Source: Lachnospiraceae bacterium (lineage in GTDB: Bacteria; Bacteroidota; Bacteroidia; Bacteroidales; Muribaculaceae). Taken from it: DNA of 39,010 bases. The stretch is from contig JAMPGZ010000027.1 in assembly GCA_023663655.1 (NCBI GenBank), positions 1 to 39,010 on the forward strand, written 5' to 3'. The notes under the pieces are model-generated. The model searched no databases and was not told the DNA's origin. It was given only the letters and a program-made list of their open reading frames with translations. Of the stretch, positions 1-8,038 are shown in pieces. The translations under genes were made by a program, and so were the position numbers. How positions within the stretch are numbered: position 1 is the stretch's first letter; each line of letters begins with the position of its first letter.

Positions 1-52
1 CCGCGACCCCAACCTTGGCAAGGTTGTGCTCTACCAACTGAGCTATTTTCGC
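1..52 (-). tRNA. tRNA-Gly (GCC), 3' part cut by window edge
   Basis: The reverse strand reads GCGAAAATAGCTCAGTTGG from position 52, the usual acceptor and D-arm start, followed by an anticodon stem-loop CCTTGCCAAGG whose anticodon is GCC. The T arm and 3' acceptor half lie beyond the left edge, so the gene is partial. It is transcribed away from the two tRNA-Arg genes, from its own consensus promoter. Confidence 0.93.
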
Positions 53-82
53 AATCATCTGCGGTTTTCCGCGTTTGCGATG

Positions 83-113
83 CAAAGGTAGACATTATTT
101 TTTAATTGACAAA
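83..113 (-). promoter_or_regulatory. Promoter of tRNA-Gly
   Basis: On the reverse strand TTTG (113-110) is followed after exactly 19 nt by TACCTTTG (90-83), a full match to the Bacteroidetes -33/-7 consensus. The tRNA begins about 30 nt downstream. Confidence 0.75.
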
Positions 114-158
114 ACTTTTTTGAATATTTTTTGAGATAAAATTTTTCTTCACTTTTTT

Positions 159-190
159 GTTGCGCATTTCGGAAATATTATTTAACTTTG
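159..190 (+). promoter_or_regulatory. Promoter of the tRNA-Arg pair
   Basis: GTTG at 159-162, a 20-nt spacer and TAACTTTG at 183-190 match the Bacteroidetes -33/-7 pattern. The first tRNA-Arg starts 21 nt after the -7 box. It is divergent from the tRNA-Gly promoter. Confidence 0.7.
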
Positions 191-211
191 CAACCGCAAA
201 CGAGCAAAAAC

Positions 212-285
212 GGCTCCTTAGCTCAACTGAATAGAGCATCTGACTACGGATCAGAAGGTTACAGGTTTGAATCCTGTAGGAGTCA
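212..285 (+). tRNA. tRNA-Arg (ACG), copy 1
   Basis: A 74-nt cloverleaf. The acceptor strand GGCTCCT pairs with AGGAGTC, the anticodon arm TCTGACTACGGATCAGA carries anticodon ACG, and the T arm is CAGGTTTGAATCCTG. The anticodon reads CGN arginine codons after A34-to-I editing. The bases after the discriminator A are CCA, so this copy appears to encode its own 3' CCA. Confidence 0.95.
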
Positions 286-318
286 CCAAAAAGAGAAGGA
301 AATAGAGAGTTTTTTATC

Positions 319-392
319 GGCTCCTTAGCTCAACTGAATAGAGCATCTGACTACGGATCAGAAGGTTACAGGTTTGAATCCTGTAGGAGTCA
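319..392 (+). tRNA. tRNA-Arg (ACG), copy 2
   Basis: This 74-nt copy is identical to the tRNA at 212-285 but is followed by CGA instead of CCA, so its CCA end must be added by tRNA nucleotidyltransferase. The copies are separated by 33 nt of AT-rich spacer and are probably one transcript from the promoter at 159-190, ended by the hairpin at 395-424. Confidence 0.95.
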
Positions 393-394
393 CG

Positions 395-424
395 AAAGCC
401 GAGCAGTGATGCCCGGCTTTTTAT
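395..424 (+). terminator. Terminator after the tRNA-Arg pair
   Basis: AAAGCCG (395-401) pairs with CGGCTTT (414-420), followed by further T residues. It lies directly after tRNA-Arg copy 2 and upstream of the methyltransferase start chosen at 460. Confidence 0.65.
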
Positions 425-459
425 CTTTAAAATCATACCACTTGACACCAGCAACGCCA

Positions 460-1281
460 ATGAACTTGATTGAAATCTCATCCATCGACGACCCCCGCGT
501 GAGGATGTTTGCCTCAATGACAGAAAGAGAACTTGGAGACAAACGCAACTTCAGCGAGGGAATATTCATTGCCGAAAGCCCCAAGGTGATACGCGTGGCT
601 CTCGATGCCGGATACCTCCCCGCTGCTTTATTGTGTGAGAAAAAACATATAACCGGTGATGCCGCCGACATCATATCACGCATAGGCGACACTCCTGTCT
701 ACACCGGCACAAGAGAAATCCTCGCCTCACTCACCGGCTACACATTGACCCGAGGCGTATTGTGCGCCATGCAGCGCCCGGCGGCTCTTACGCCCGACAA
801 TGTATGCTCCGGGGCAAGACGCGTGGTCATCATTGACGGAGTGACCGACACCACTAATATAGGCGCGATTTTCCGCTCGGCTGCAGCCCTCGGAATAGAC
901 GCAGTTCTCCTCACCCCCGATTCTTGCGACCCGCTCAACCGACGCTCAGTGAGAGTGTCGATGGGTACAGTGTTTCTCGTGCCGTGGACCTGGATCGACT
1001 CCACCGCCGACACGATGAAACGACTCGGATTCAAAACCGTGGCGATGGCTCTGACCGACAACTCCGTGCCAATCGATCACCCGAAGCTGAAAAGCGAACC
1101 GCGCCTCGCCATAATAATGGGCACAGAGGGCGACGGTCTAAGCGCGAAGGTGATTGAAAGCGCCGACTACGTGGCACGCATCCCCATGTCACACAACGTG
1201 GACTCTCTCAATGTAGCCGCTGCCGCCGCAGTCGCATTCTGGGAACTCCGCGCCTCAGACCCCACGCAACAATACGATTGA
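460..1281 (+). CDS. SpoU/TrmH-family RNA 2'-O-methyltransferase
   Basis: This 273-residue protein has the SPOUT knot signatures of AdoMet-dependent ribose 2'-O-methyltransferases acting on rRNA or tRNA. Motif 1 is NIGAIFRSAAALG from about N133. Motif 2 is IIMGTEGDGLS from about M220. Motif 3 is PMSHNVDSLNVAAAAA near residue 245. The N-terminal 100 residues look like the substrate-binding domain that precedes the catalytic domain in RlmB/TsnR-type enzymes. The frame stays open upstream to 406, but an ATG at 406 would lie inside the tRNA terminator, so the ATG at 460 is preferred. The exact target nucleotide cannot be read from the sequence. Confidence 0.88.
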   Translation: MNLIEISSIDDPRVRMFASMTERELGDKRNFSEGIFIAESPKVIRVALDAGYLPAALLCEKKHITGDAADIISRIGDTPVYTGTREILASLTGYTLTRGVLCAMQRPAALTPDNVCSGARRVVIIDGVTDTTNIGAIFRSAAALGIDAVLLTPDSCDPLNRRSVRVSMGTVFLVPWTWIDSTADTMKRLGFKTVAMALTDNSVPIDHPKLKSEPRLAIIMGTEGDGLSAKVIESADYVARIPMSHNVDSLNVAAAAAVAFWELRASDPTQQYD

Positions 1282-1330
1282 TCAATTGTTACTCATATTA
1301 TAATACGTATAATCCCAAAAACATAAAATC

Positions 1331-1786
1331 ATGGAAATAGGTGATAAAATTCCGGAAATCCTCGGCTTTGACAACGCCGGCAACGAGGTGAAAAGCTTTG
1401 ACTTCAACGGCACTCCTCTTATAATATATTTCTACCCTAAAGACAACACACCCGGATGCACCGCCGAAGCCTGTTCTCTGCGCGACTACAACGCCGAATT
1501 GATCGACCTCGGATATAAAATCATCGGCATCAGCAAAGACTCCTCCGCAAGCCACGAAAAATTTGCATCAAAACACTCATTGCCATTCCTGCTCCTGAGC
1601 GATACCTCGACCGAAGTCAACCAGGCATTTGGCGTATGGCAGAAAAAGAAAATGGCGGGACGCGAATATATGGGCACCGTCAGAACAACTTTCGTGACCG
1701 ATGCCGACCACCGCATAACCCACATAATTTCAAAAGTAGACACTAAAAACGCTGCCCCGCAGTTGATTGACCTGCTTAAGAAATAA
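1331..1786 (+). CDS. bcp: Thioredoxin-dependent peroxiredoxin, Bcp/PrxQ type
   Basis: A 151-residue cytosolic peroxidase that reduces hydrogen peroxide and organic hydroperoxides with electrons from thioredoxin. The active-site stretch YPKDNTPGCTAEACSLRD shows the peroxidatic Cys43 and the resolving Cys48 five residues on, the atypical 2-Cys arrangement of the Bcp group. The end (QLIDLLKK) and length are normal. The gene follows the RNA methyltransferase after 49 nt and is closed by a hairpin at 1817-1856. No functional link to its neighbours is evident. Confidence 0.93.
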   Translation: MEIGDKIPEILGFDNAGNEVKSFDFNGTPLIIYFYPKDNTPGCTAEACSLRDYNAELIDLGYKIIGISKDSSASHEKFASKHSLPFLLLSDTSTEVNQAFGVWQKKKMAGREYMGTVRTTFVTDADHRITHIISKVDTKNAAPQLIDLLKK

Positions 1787-1816
1787 ACGGACACAATCGG
1801 TTCCGATTAAATTTTT

Positions 1817-1856
1817 AAAAGTCGCTGAAATTTCGTAATTTTATGCGACTTTTTTT
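1817..1856 (+). terminator. Terminator after bcp
   Basis: AAAAGTCGC (1817-1825) pairs with GCGACTTTT (1845-1853), and the T-run continues. The loop is long (19 nt), so confidence is moderate. Confidence 0.6.
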
Positions 1857-1911
1857 GCATAAAAAGCTATACTGAAAAAATCTCCTACCGAATCTATAAC
1901 ATTCATTGCAG

Positions 1912-3321
1912 ATGGAAAACTATATCCTCGGCTTAGCCGGCATCGCTACCGCCTTGAGCGCGTCAGCAACTGAAAACAATGGAGTCCCTGCCAAAGAAGC
2001 GACTCCCGAACAGCCCAACATCCTGTTCATCCTTGCCGATGACATGGGCTACGGCGACCTGTCATGCTTCGGAAGCAAACACGTCAAGACCCCCAACATC
2101 GACCGATTGTCGGAAACCGGCACCACATTCACTCAGTGCTACGCCGGAAGCGGAATATCATCGCCGTCACGATGCGCGTTGATGACCGGAAAGAATACCG
2201 GCAACACCACAATCCGCGACAATATGTGCCCCGTAGGCGGAATCGCAGGCTACAAAGTATCCACCACCGGCGACTCGACCATAGTGCGCAGAGCCAATCT
2301 CCTTCCCACCGATACCACTCTTGCCGACGTGGTGAAAACCGCCGGCTACCGCACCTGTCTCGTCAATAAATGGCATCTCGACGGCTACGACCCCACCGCA
2401 AGCCCCAACCATCGCGGATTTGACGAGTTCTACGGATGGACCATCAGCACCGTGCATTCCAACGCCCCTTATTATTACCCCTACTACCGTTTCCACGGCG
2501 ACAGCCTCATCAACATCGAGGCAAACGCCCATGACCGTCGCGTGATGCACAACACCGATCTCTCCACCGAAGATGCAATCAAGTTCTTAAACCGCAATAA
2601 AAACAACCCGTTCTTCCTATACCTCGCCTACGATGCTCCTCACGAGCCTTACATAATCGAGGACACATCATGGTATTACGACAAGGATGACTGGTCGATG
2701 AACACCAAACGCTACGCAGCACTCATCACCCACATGGACGCGGCTATAGGAAGAGTGATCGACGAGCTTGAAAAGCTGGGGCTGCGAGAGAACACCCTCG
2801 TGATATTCGCTTCAGACAACGGCGCAGCCAAGCAGGCGCCAATTGAGCAATTTAACTGCAACGCCGGATTCAAAGGCCGCAAAGGACAGCTCTATGAGGG
2901 CGGCATAAGGGTACCGCTGATTGTAAATCAACCGGGGAGAGTACCGGCAAAACGCCTTGAAAACCTAATATATTTCCCAGACATGATGCCTACATTCGCT
3001 GCACTCACCGGATCGACCTCCGCATTGCCGAGCGACATAAACGGCATGGACATTTCGCCTCTGTTCTTCGGAGGACAAGTTGACACCGACAACCGACTGC
3101 TTTATTGGGAATTTACCGGCAAGCAACGCGCGGCACGACGCGGCGACTGGAAATGCGTCACCATCAAGCGCGATGCTCCACTGGAACTCTACAATCTGAA
3201 AGATGACCCCGAGGAGACCACCGACCTCGCATCGAAATATCCCGAGCTTGTCGAGCAATTCGACCGCGAGATGAAGCAGATGCACAAACCCTCACCCTAC
3301 TGGCCGCTCCCCGGCGAATAA
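1912..3321 (+). CDS. Exported sulfatase, S1 family, serine type
   Basis: This 469-residue protein removes sulfate esters, probably from sulfated host or dietary glycans. It opens with a short hydrophobic signal-like segment (ILGLAGIATALSASA). The sulfatase core follows: NILFILADDMGYGDLS with metal ligands Asp43-Asp44, and the maturation motif S83-S-P-S-R87. Position 83 is serine, so the catalytic formylglycine would have to be made by a radical-SAM anSME-type enzyme; none is in the window. FASDNGAAK and GGIRVPLIV are further family motifs. The frame opens two codons earlier at a TTG (1906); the ATG at 1912 is preferred. Substrate is unknown. Confidence 0.9.
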   Translation: MENYILGLAGIATALSASATENNGVPAKEATPEQPNILFILADDMGYGDLSCFGSKHVKTPNIDRLSETGTTFTQCYAGSGISSPSRCALMTGKNTGNTTIRDNMCPVGGIAGYKVSTTGDSTIVRRANLLPTDTTLADVVKTAGYRTCLVNKWHLDGYDPTASPNHRGFDEFYGWTISTVHSNAPYYYPYYRFHGDSLINIEANAHDRRVMHNTDLSTEDAIKFLNRNKNNPFFLYLAYDAPHEPYIIEDTSWYYDKDDWSMNTKRYAALITHMDAAIGRVIDELEKLGLRENTLVIFASDNGAAKQAPIEQFNCNAGFKGRKGQLYEGGIRVPLIVNQPGRVPAKRLENLIYFPDMMPTFAALTGSTSALPSDINGMDISPLFFGGQVDTDNRLLYWEFTGKQRAARRGDWKCVTIKRDAPLELYNLKDDPEETTDLASKYPELVEQFDREMKQMHKPSPYWPLPGE

Positions 3322-3335
3322 ATACAGCAAAAAAA

Positions 3336-3362
3336 AAACGCGGATCAAATCCGCGTTTTTTT
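3336..3362. terminator. Strong terminator after the sulfatase, usable on both strands
   Basis: ACGCGGAT (3338-3345) and ATCCGCGT (3349-3356) form a perfect stem with a CAA loop, flanked by A-runs and T-runs. It can stop the sulfatase transcript and also anything arriving from the right. Confidence 0.88.
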
Positions 3363-3416
3363 CTGCTCCATGGCACCATATACAAGTATCATAGATATGT
3401 GCATGCTATCCCTCCA

Positions 3417-3442
3417 CGGCAATGACAGCAGCTTCGTGTTGG
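3417..3442 (+). repeat. Short dispersed repeat, copy 1 (GNDxxFVL motif)
   Basis: A 26-bp segment that recurs at 38969-38994 with four differences, all transitions. Both translate as G-N-D-(S/G)-(S/G)-F-V-L in one frame. Here it sits inside a tiny open frame (3397-3462, 21 codons), which I do not call a gene. The rest of 3363-3491 shows nothing recognisable. Confidence 0.45.
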
Positions 3443-3491
3443 AATCCGCCTATAGCGAATAGCAAAGCCTAAGTCGAATGTGGCAAGGGTG

Positions 3492-4067
3492 TTATTGAAT
3501 GAGCCCGAGGGTCTCGGAGAGACGAAGGATGGTGGAGATAACCGGCACACGGTCGTCAACCTGTCGATTCACATCGACACACTGCATGATGACCGAGAGC
3601 GAAGCGTAGGCGTCGTTCAATGCGGGATCATCGGGGTTGGAACTGCCCGTTTCATAATAAAATTTATACATCAGCGAGCCGATTGCCGATGTGAGTTGAG
3701 CCATATAATCACGCGCCATGCTGTCGGACGACGGCTCGGTGTTGGCAAGAGTGTGCTCAATTATCTGCCATGCTATAAGAGTAAGAGCGAGCAGTCCCGA
3801 CGCATCGACATTGTTTCGGGCTGTATAAGCGAGCGCTGTCATGCAAGCTGCGTATGCCTCCTGCTGACGCTGCATGGGGAGCAACGCCATGGCATAAGCG
3901 CACGTGGCGGCGATATAGCGGCAGGCAACAGCATCACTGCGGTCAGCACGCCACTCCTCCAATATGTCGGAGAGAATCTCCTCGCCAAGCATAACAGCCT
4001 CCGTCACCTCCTTTTCAGCGAGGTGACGGTAGACCTGAGATATTGCTTGATTAAATGAATCGGGCAT
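3492..4067 (-). CDS. Unknown helical protein in the hpt-adk operon
   Basis: A 191-residue protein I do not recognise. It has no signal peptide or membrane segment. The sequence is rich in Ala, Leu, Glu and Met in amphipathic patterns (for example EAVMLGEEILSDILEEW and AVACRYIAATCAYAMALL), so an all-helical, possibly TPR-like or four-helix fold is inferred. Its ATG lies 2 nt after the adk stop codon, so it is almost certainly co-transcribed with hpt and adk. Its job could relate to nucleotide metabolism, but nothing in the sequence proves this. Confidence 0.75.
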   Translation of the reverse strand: MPDSFNQAISQVYRHLAEKEVTEAVMLGEEILSDILEEWRADRSDAVACRYIAATCAYAMALLPMQRQQEAYAACMTALAYTARNNVDASGLLALTLIAWQIIEHTLANTEPSSDSMARDYMAQLTSAIGSLMYKFYYETGSSNPDDPALNDAYASLSVIMQCVDVNRQVDDRVPVISTILRLSETLGLIQ

Positions 4068-4069
4068 AT

Positions 4070-4675
4070 TTATACGGCGCTCGATTCAGCGGTTTCGAGT
4101 TCGATGACTTTGTCAAGAGAGCCTTTGATGGTCTTGAATATGTCATCCACATTGCCTGTGCCGGGGATTGCATGATATGTGCCCTCCTCCATGTAGAAAT
4201 CGCGCAGGGGTGAAGTCTGGTTATGATAAACTTCAAGGCGGCGTGTGATGGTCTCGGGATTGTCATCGCTGCGACCGGAATCCTTTCCGCGCTTCACGAG
4301 ACGCTCCATCAGCTCGCTGTCCTCAACTTCAAGACCCACTACGGCATGAAGTTTGGAGCTGCGTCCTTCAAGCATTTTCGACAGAGCCTTAGCCTGAGGA
4401 ATCGTGCGGGGGAAACCATCGAAAATCACACCTTTTTCAGTGTCGGGATTGCTGTCAAGCTCATGTTCAAGGATGTTGACCATCAATTCATCAGGAATCA
4501 ACTGACCTTGAGAGATGAACGAATCGGCAATCTTTCCAAGTTCAGTGCCGCGTGCGATATGGTCGCGAAGCACCTCCCCGGTTGAAATGTGGTAGAGCCC
4601 GTACTCATCAATAAGACGCTCGCTCTGAGTGCCTTTTCCACTTCCGGGCGCACCGAAAATCACAATGTTAAACAT
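4070..4675 (-). CDS. adk: Adenylate kinase
   Basis: A 201-residue cytosolic kinase that interconverts ATP + AMP and 2 ADP. The P-loop GAPGSGKGTQ is at residues 8-17. HISTGEVLRDHIARGTELG forms the AMP-binding region and GFPRT follows near residue 87. The LID region (RGKDSGRSDDNPETITRRL) is of the short type and lacks the zinc-binding cysteines of long forms. The gene lies 17 nt downstream of hpt and 2 nt upstream of the unknown protein at 3492-4067, so adenine nucleotide balancing and base salvage share one transcript. Confidence 0.96.
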   Translation of the reverse strand: MFNIVIFGAPGSGKGTQSERLIDEYGLYHISTGEVLRDHIARGTELGKIADSFISQGQLIPDELMVNILEHELDSNPDTEKGVIFDGFPRTIPQAKALSKMLEGRSSKLHAVVGLEVEDSELMERLVKRGKDSGRSDDNPETITRRLEVYHNQTSPLRDFYMEEGTYHAIPGTGNVDDIFKTIKGSLDKVIELETAESSAV

Positions 4676-4692
4676 GTCTGTTCAAGTTGTTT

Positions 4693-5238
4693 TTATAGAT
4701 TATTTTCACAAATAGAATAGATATCTTTCAGATTTCGGGCAAGACCGTCAAGGTCAAGACCATAGCCGATTATGAATTTCGACGGAATCTCAAATCCTAC
4801 ATAATCAGGCGTAATATCATATTGCACCGACTCAGGCTTGTAGAGCAGAGTCGCCACCTTGATCGATGCCGCACCCTTCTCACCCAAATCATCCACCAAT
4901 TTCTTTATGGTCTTTCCGGTGTCGATAATATCCTCAACCACAATCACGTGTCTGCCGACAAGATCCTCGGTCAAGCCCATCACCTCCTTCACCTTACCGG
5001 TGGTAGAGGTACCCTCATAGCTTTTAAGCCTGATAAATGAGATCTCGGCATCGATATTAAGCTCTCTGAAAAGATCGGCGGCAAAAGGAAACGCGCCGGT
5101 GAGCACGCAGAGAATCAAAGGGCACTTGCCGACATAATCATTACTGATCTGACCGGCTATTTCTCCTACGCGCTCGATAATTGTAGAGTTAGTGATGTAA
5201 GGCTCGAAAGTCAAGCCGTTGTATGTGACTTTTCCCAT
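4693..5238 (-). CDS. hpt: Hypoxanthine phosphoribosyltransferase
   Basis: A 181-residue type I phosphoribosyltransferase that joins hypoxanthine (and probably guanine) to PRPP, giving IMP or GMP. The PRPP-binding signature VIVVEDIIDTGKT is near residues 98-110. LTGAFPFAADLFREL supplies the flexible-loop side and DYVGFEIPSKFIIGYGLD the purine-binding C-terminus. It is the first gene of the hpt-adk-unknown operon and is divergent from the NAD(P)HX repair gene. Confidence 0.94.
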   Translation of the reverse strand: MGKVTYNGLTFEPYITNSTIIERVGEIAGQISNDYVGKCPLILCVLTGAFPFAADLFRELNIDAEISFIRLKSYEGTSTTGKVKEVMGLTEDLVGRHVIVVEDIIDTGKTIKKLVDDLGEKGAASIKVATLLYKPESVQYDITPDYVGFEIPSKFIIGYGLDLDGLARNLKDIYSICENNL

Positions 5239-5255
5239 TGTCCTTTAAGTTTGTG

Positions 5256-5263
5256 CAAAATTA
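5256..5263 (-). promoter_or_regulatory. Possible -7 box for hpt
   Basis: The reverse strand carries TAATTTTG, matching TAnnTTTG, 18 nt upstream of the hpt start. A clear -33 TTTG at the right distance is not present. Confidence 0.4.
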
Positions 5264-5296
5264 GTGAAAATATTCTTCACACGCCATATATTTTTG

Positions 5297-5304
5297 TAAA
5301 TTTG
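5297..5304 (+). promoter_or_regulatory. Possible -7 box for the NAD(P)HX repair gene
   Basis: TAAATTTG matches the -7 consensus 35 nt upstream of the ATG at 5340. The -33 region is poor. Confidence 0.4.
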
Positions 5305-5339
5305 CGTATGCTTTTGTCATTGGGCAATTTTTATCGACG

Positions 5340-6851
5340 ATGAAAATATTTACAAACCAACAAATAAGAGGTATCGAACAATATACGGTGGAACACGACA
5401 ATGTCACCACCAACGACCTTATCGAGCGTGCCGCCACCGCAATCACCTGCGAGATCATGTCGCGTTGGCGCCCCAACAAACCGATATGGGTATTTGCCGG
5501 ACAGGGCAACAATGGTGCCGACGCGCTTTCAGCATCACGGATGCTGATAGAGCAGGGCTACCACGTGGAGGTGCTTCTGTTCAATGTGTTTGGCAAGCTG
5601 AGCGACGGCTGCGCCACCAGCAAGCGGCGACTGCTCGAACTTGACAATGTGGACTTTACCGAGATAACCGGCGACTTCAATCCACCGTTCATTTCCACCG
5701 ACGCAATAATCATCGACGGGCTATTCGGTTCGGGACTTCGCGAGCCGCTGTCGGGAGGATTCCGCGCGCTTGTCGACTACATCAACAACTCTCAGGCGAC
5801 CATCGTGTCAATCGATGTCCCCTCGGGAATGTTTGCCGAATGGAACGCCGACAATCTCAGCCGCAACATCATCCATGCCGACCTGACCCTCGCCATGCAA
5901 TTTCCCCGTCTTGCTTTCTTCATAAGCGACAACGCCGAATATCTCGGCGAATGGAAAGTGCTTGACATCGAGCTCAGCCAGCAAGAGATCAAAAACACCC
6001 AGTCGCAATACTTCCTGCTTGAAAAGCACGATGCAAAGCGCATACTACAGCGCCGCAGCGAATTCTCATCAAAGAATGACTACGGCTCGGCACTCATCGT
6101 TGCCGGAAGCTATGGAATGCTCGGCGCCGCCCAGCTGTCGGCAAAAGGAGCGTTACGCTCGGGAATAGGACGGCTCACACTGCACGTGCCGCGATGCGGG
6201 TTCACCGCTTTGCAGACAGCCGTGCCGGAAGCAATGGTGCAAGTGGACCATAATGACGGCGGCGTCACCGAAATATCGCTCAAGCATGACTATGACGTAG
6301 TAGCCATCGGTCCCGGAATCGGCACCCACGACTTGACGATAAGAGCGCTTGAAACATTTATCCACACAGCCAAAAAGCCCCTTGTGATCGATGCCGACGG
6401 CATCAATTGCATCGCCATGCGCCCCACGATACTGAACTCGCTCCCCCCCATGACCATACTCACGCCTCATGCCAACGAGTTTGACCGTCTTTTCGGCGAG
6501 CACACTTCCCAGGAAGCCAGAATCCAGACCGCAATGGAGAAAGCCGAATATTACAATATCGTAATCCTGCTGAAAGGGCACTACACCACCGTAGTGCGTC
6601 CCGACGGGCGGCTGCTGTTCAGCGCCAACGGCACTCCGGCACTTGCCACTCCGGGCAGCGGCGACGTGCTCACCGGCATCATCACATCGCTCGTGGCACA
6701 AGGCTATCCTTCCGACATAGCTGCCGTAGCCGGAGCCTACATACACGGCTATGCAGGGCAGCTCGCCTCGGAAAAACATGGTGAATACGGAGTTCTTGCA
6801 TCCGACATAGCCCACTACACCGGAACTGCAATAAACGAAATCATGAAATAG
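5340..6851 (+). CDS. Bifunctional NAD(P)H-hydrate epimerase / ADP-dependent dehydratase
   Basis: A 503-residue fusion that repairs hydrated NADH and NADPH. The N-terminal YjeF_N domain (about residues 1-215) epimerises the R and S forms and shows GQGNNGADALSASRML and DGLFGSGL. The C-terminal ribokinase-like domain (about 225-503) dehydrates the S form with ADP and shows GSYGMLGAAQLSAKGALRSG, ILTPHANEFDRL and the nucleotide-site motif TPGSGDVLTGII with its conserved Asp. Fusion and length are standard for bacteria. The DUF4831 gene starts 34 nt downstream on the same strand. Confidence 0.95.
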   Translation: MKIFTNQQIRGIEQYTVEHDNVTTNDLIERAATAITCEIMSRWRPNKPIWVFAGQGNNGADALSASRMLIEQGYHVEVLLFNVFGKLSDGCATSKRRLLELDNVDFTEITGDFNPPFISTDAIIIDGLFGSGLREPLSGGFRALVDYINNSQATIVSIDVPSGMFAEWNADNLSRNIIHADLTLAMQFPRLAFFISDNAEYLGEWKVLDIELSQQEIKNTQSQYFLLEKHDAKRILQRRSEFSSKNDYGSALIVAGSYGMLGAAQLSAKGALRSGIGRLTLHVPRCGFTALQTAVPEAMVQVDHNDGGVTEISLKHDYDVVAIGPGIGTHDLTIRALETFIHTAKKPLVIDADGINCIAMRPTILNSLPPMTILTPHANEFDRLFGEHTSQEARIQTAMEKAEYYNIVILLKGHYTTVVRPDGRLLFSANGTPALATPGSGDVLTGIITSLVAQGYPSDIAAVAGAYIHGYAGQLASEKHGEYGVLASDIAHYTGTAINEIMK

Positions 6852-6885
6852 CCTTCTTTTCTGAACCATCAAACAAATTTTGATT

Positions 6886-7971
6886 ATGAAAACGACTATC
6901 ATATCTTTAGCTTGCCTGATCGCCGCCTCCACCGCAGCGCAGGCTCAAGCCACCAAAAAGCTGAGCGCGACAAAAGCCAATGACTATGGGCTCATCTACT
7001 CGCTGCCCACAACTGTGCTCGACATCACTGTAGAGGTAGAGAAGATCGAGAAGCATCCCGGACAATTCTATGAATATGCCCGCAAGTATCTCAACGAGAA
7101 CAATCCCGTCACCACCAACTCCGTGACATGGAAATTGAAAAGCGTAAATGTCAACGCCCGTGGCGTCATAAACCCGAAGGAACAGTATCTCATGACATTC
7201 CGTCCCGGCTACACTCCATACCTGTTGATGGATGAAAATGATCTGCCCCTCGCCATCAATACCGAGGATGTGGAATCGCCCGAAGCTCCGGTGCTTCCGG
7301 TGCCTGTTGCCGCCGAGCCCACTCCGCTCGAAACCAAAGCCGCCCGCCAGGTGGTGAGCGAAGAGATGCTCAGAAGCGTGTCAACGGCTAAACGCGCCGA
7401 ACTCGCCGCAACAAAAATATATGAACTGCGCCAGAGCCGCAATGACCTCATCACCGGTCAAGCCGACCAAATGCCGCCCGACGGAAAAGCCATGCAGATA
7501 GTCATGGACGAACTTGCAGCTCAGGAAGCCGCACTGACCGCCATGTTTATCGGCACCGAGCAGCACTCCACCGATGTGCGCACATTCACTTACACCCCAG
7601 GCGATGAAGTGAGCCGCCACGTGCTCGCGCGCATCTCGGCAATAGATGGAATCGTCGATGCCGACGACCTCTCAGGCGACCCCATCTACCTCTCCCTTGA
7701 CATAACTCAAAAAGGCGTTTTGCCCAAAAACGAAAAAGGAGAGCCCAAGGCTATGCCGAAGGATGGAGTGGCATATTGCATCCCCGGATCGGCGACAATG
7801 AAAATTGAATATCGCGGACGTAACTTCTGGGACGGCTCATTTGACGCCGCACAATATGGCGTAGTTTTCGGACTCGACCCCAAAATGTTCAGCGACAAGA
7901 AAGAACCCTCCTACGTGATATTCGACCCGATCACAGGAAATATCGTCGAATTAGGCAGCAAGCAGGAATAA
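6886..7971 (+). CDS. Exported DUF4831-family protein
   Basis: A 361-residue protein of the uncharacterised DUF4831 family, which I know from Bacteroidetes. MKTTIISLACLIAASTAAQAQA is a clear Sec signal peptide, so the mature protein should be periplasmic or surface-bound. The mature part starts with an NDYGLIYSLPTTVLDITVEVEK strand-rich segment, and a helical segment (about residues 150-220) separates it from a beta-rich C-terminal half ending DPITGNIVELG. The frame opens at a TTG at 6880, but the ATG at 6886 begins the signal peptide. Function unknown. Confidence 0.8.
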   Translation: MKTTIISLACLIAASTAAQAQATKKLSATKANDYGLIYSLPTTVLDITVEVEKIEKHPGQFYEYARKYLNENNPVTTNSVTWKLKSVNVNARGVINPKEQYLMTFRPGYTPYLLMDENDLPLAINTEDVESPEAPVLPVPVAAEPTPLETKAARQVVSEEMLRSVSTAKRAELAATKIYELRQSRNDLITGQADQMPPDGKAMQIVMDELAAQEAALTAMFIGTEQHSTDVRTFTYTPGDEVSRHVLARISAIDGIVDADDLSGDPIYLSLDITQKGVLPKNEKGEPKAMPKDGVAYCIPGSATMKIEYRGRNFWDGSFDAAQYGVVFGLDPKMFSDKKEPSYVIFDPITGNIVELGSKQE

Positions 7972-7999
7972 GTTAACAAAAGTTAATCAACTCTATTTG

Positions 8000-8032
8000 T
8001 TTGCATTATTTTAACAAATACTGATATATTTG
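8000..8032 (+). promoter_or_regulatory. Promoter of a candidate small RNA
   Basis: TTTG at 8000-8003, a 21-nt spacer and TATATTTG at 8025-8032 fit the Bacteroidetes promoter. It points into sequence without a convincing reading frame, with an expected start near 8038-8040. Confidence 0.65.
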
Positions 8033-8038
8033 CAATCA

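Noticed and set aside
406-459. ATG at 406 as start of the RNA methyltransferase
   Set aside because: It lies inside the tRNA terminator hairpin, and the extra 18 residues do not look like part of the family.
3480-4058. Plus-strand open frame opposite the unknown protein at 3492-4067
   Set aside because: It is antisense to a frame that is operon-linked to adk, and its composition looks like a shadow.
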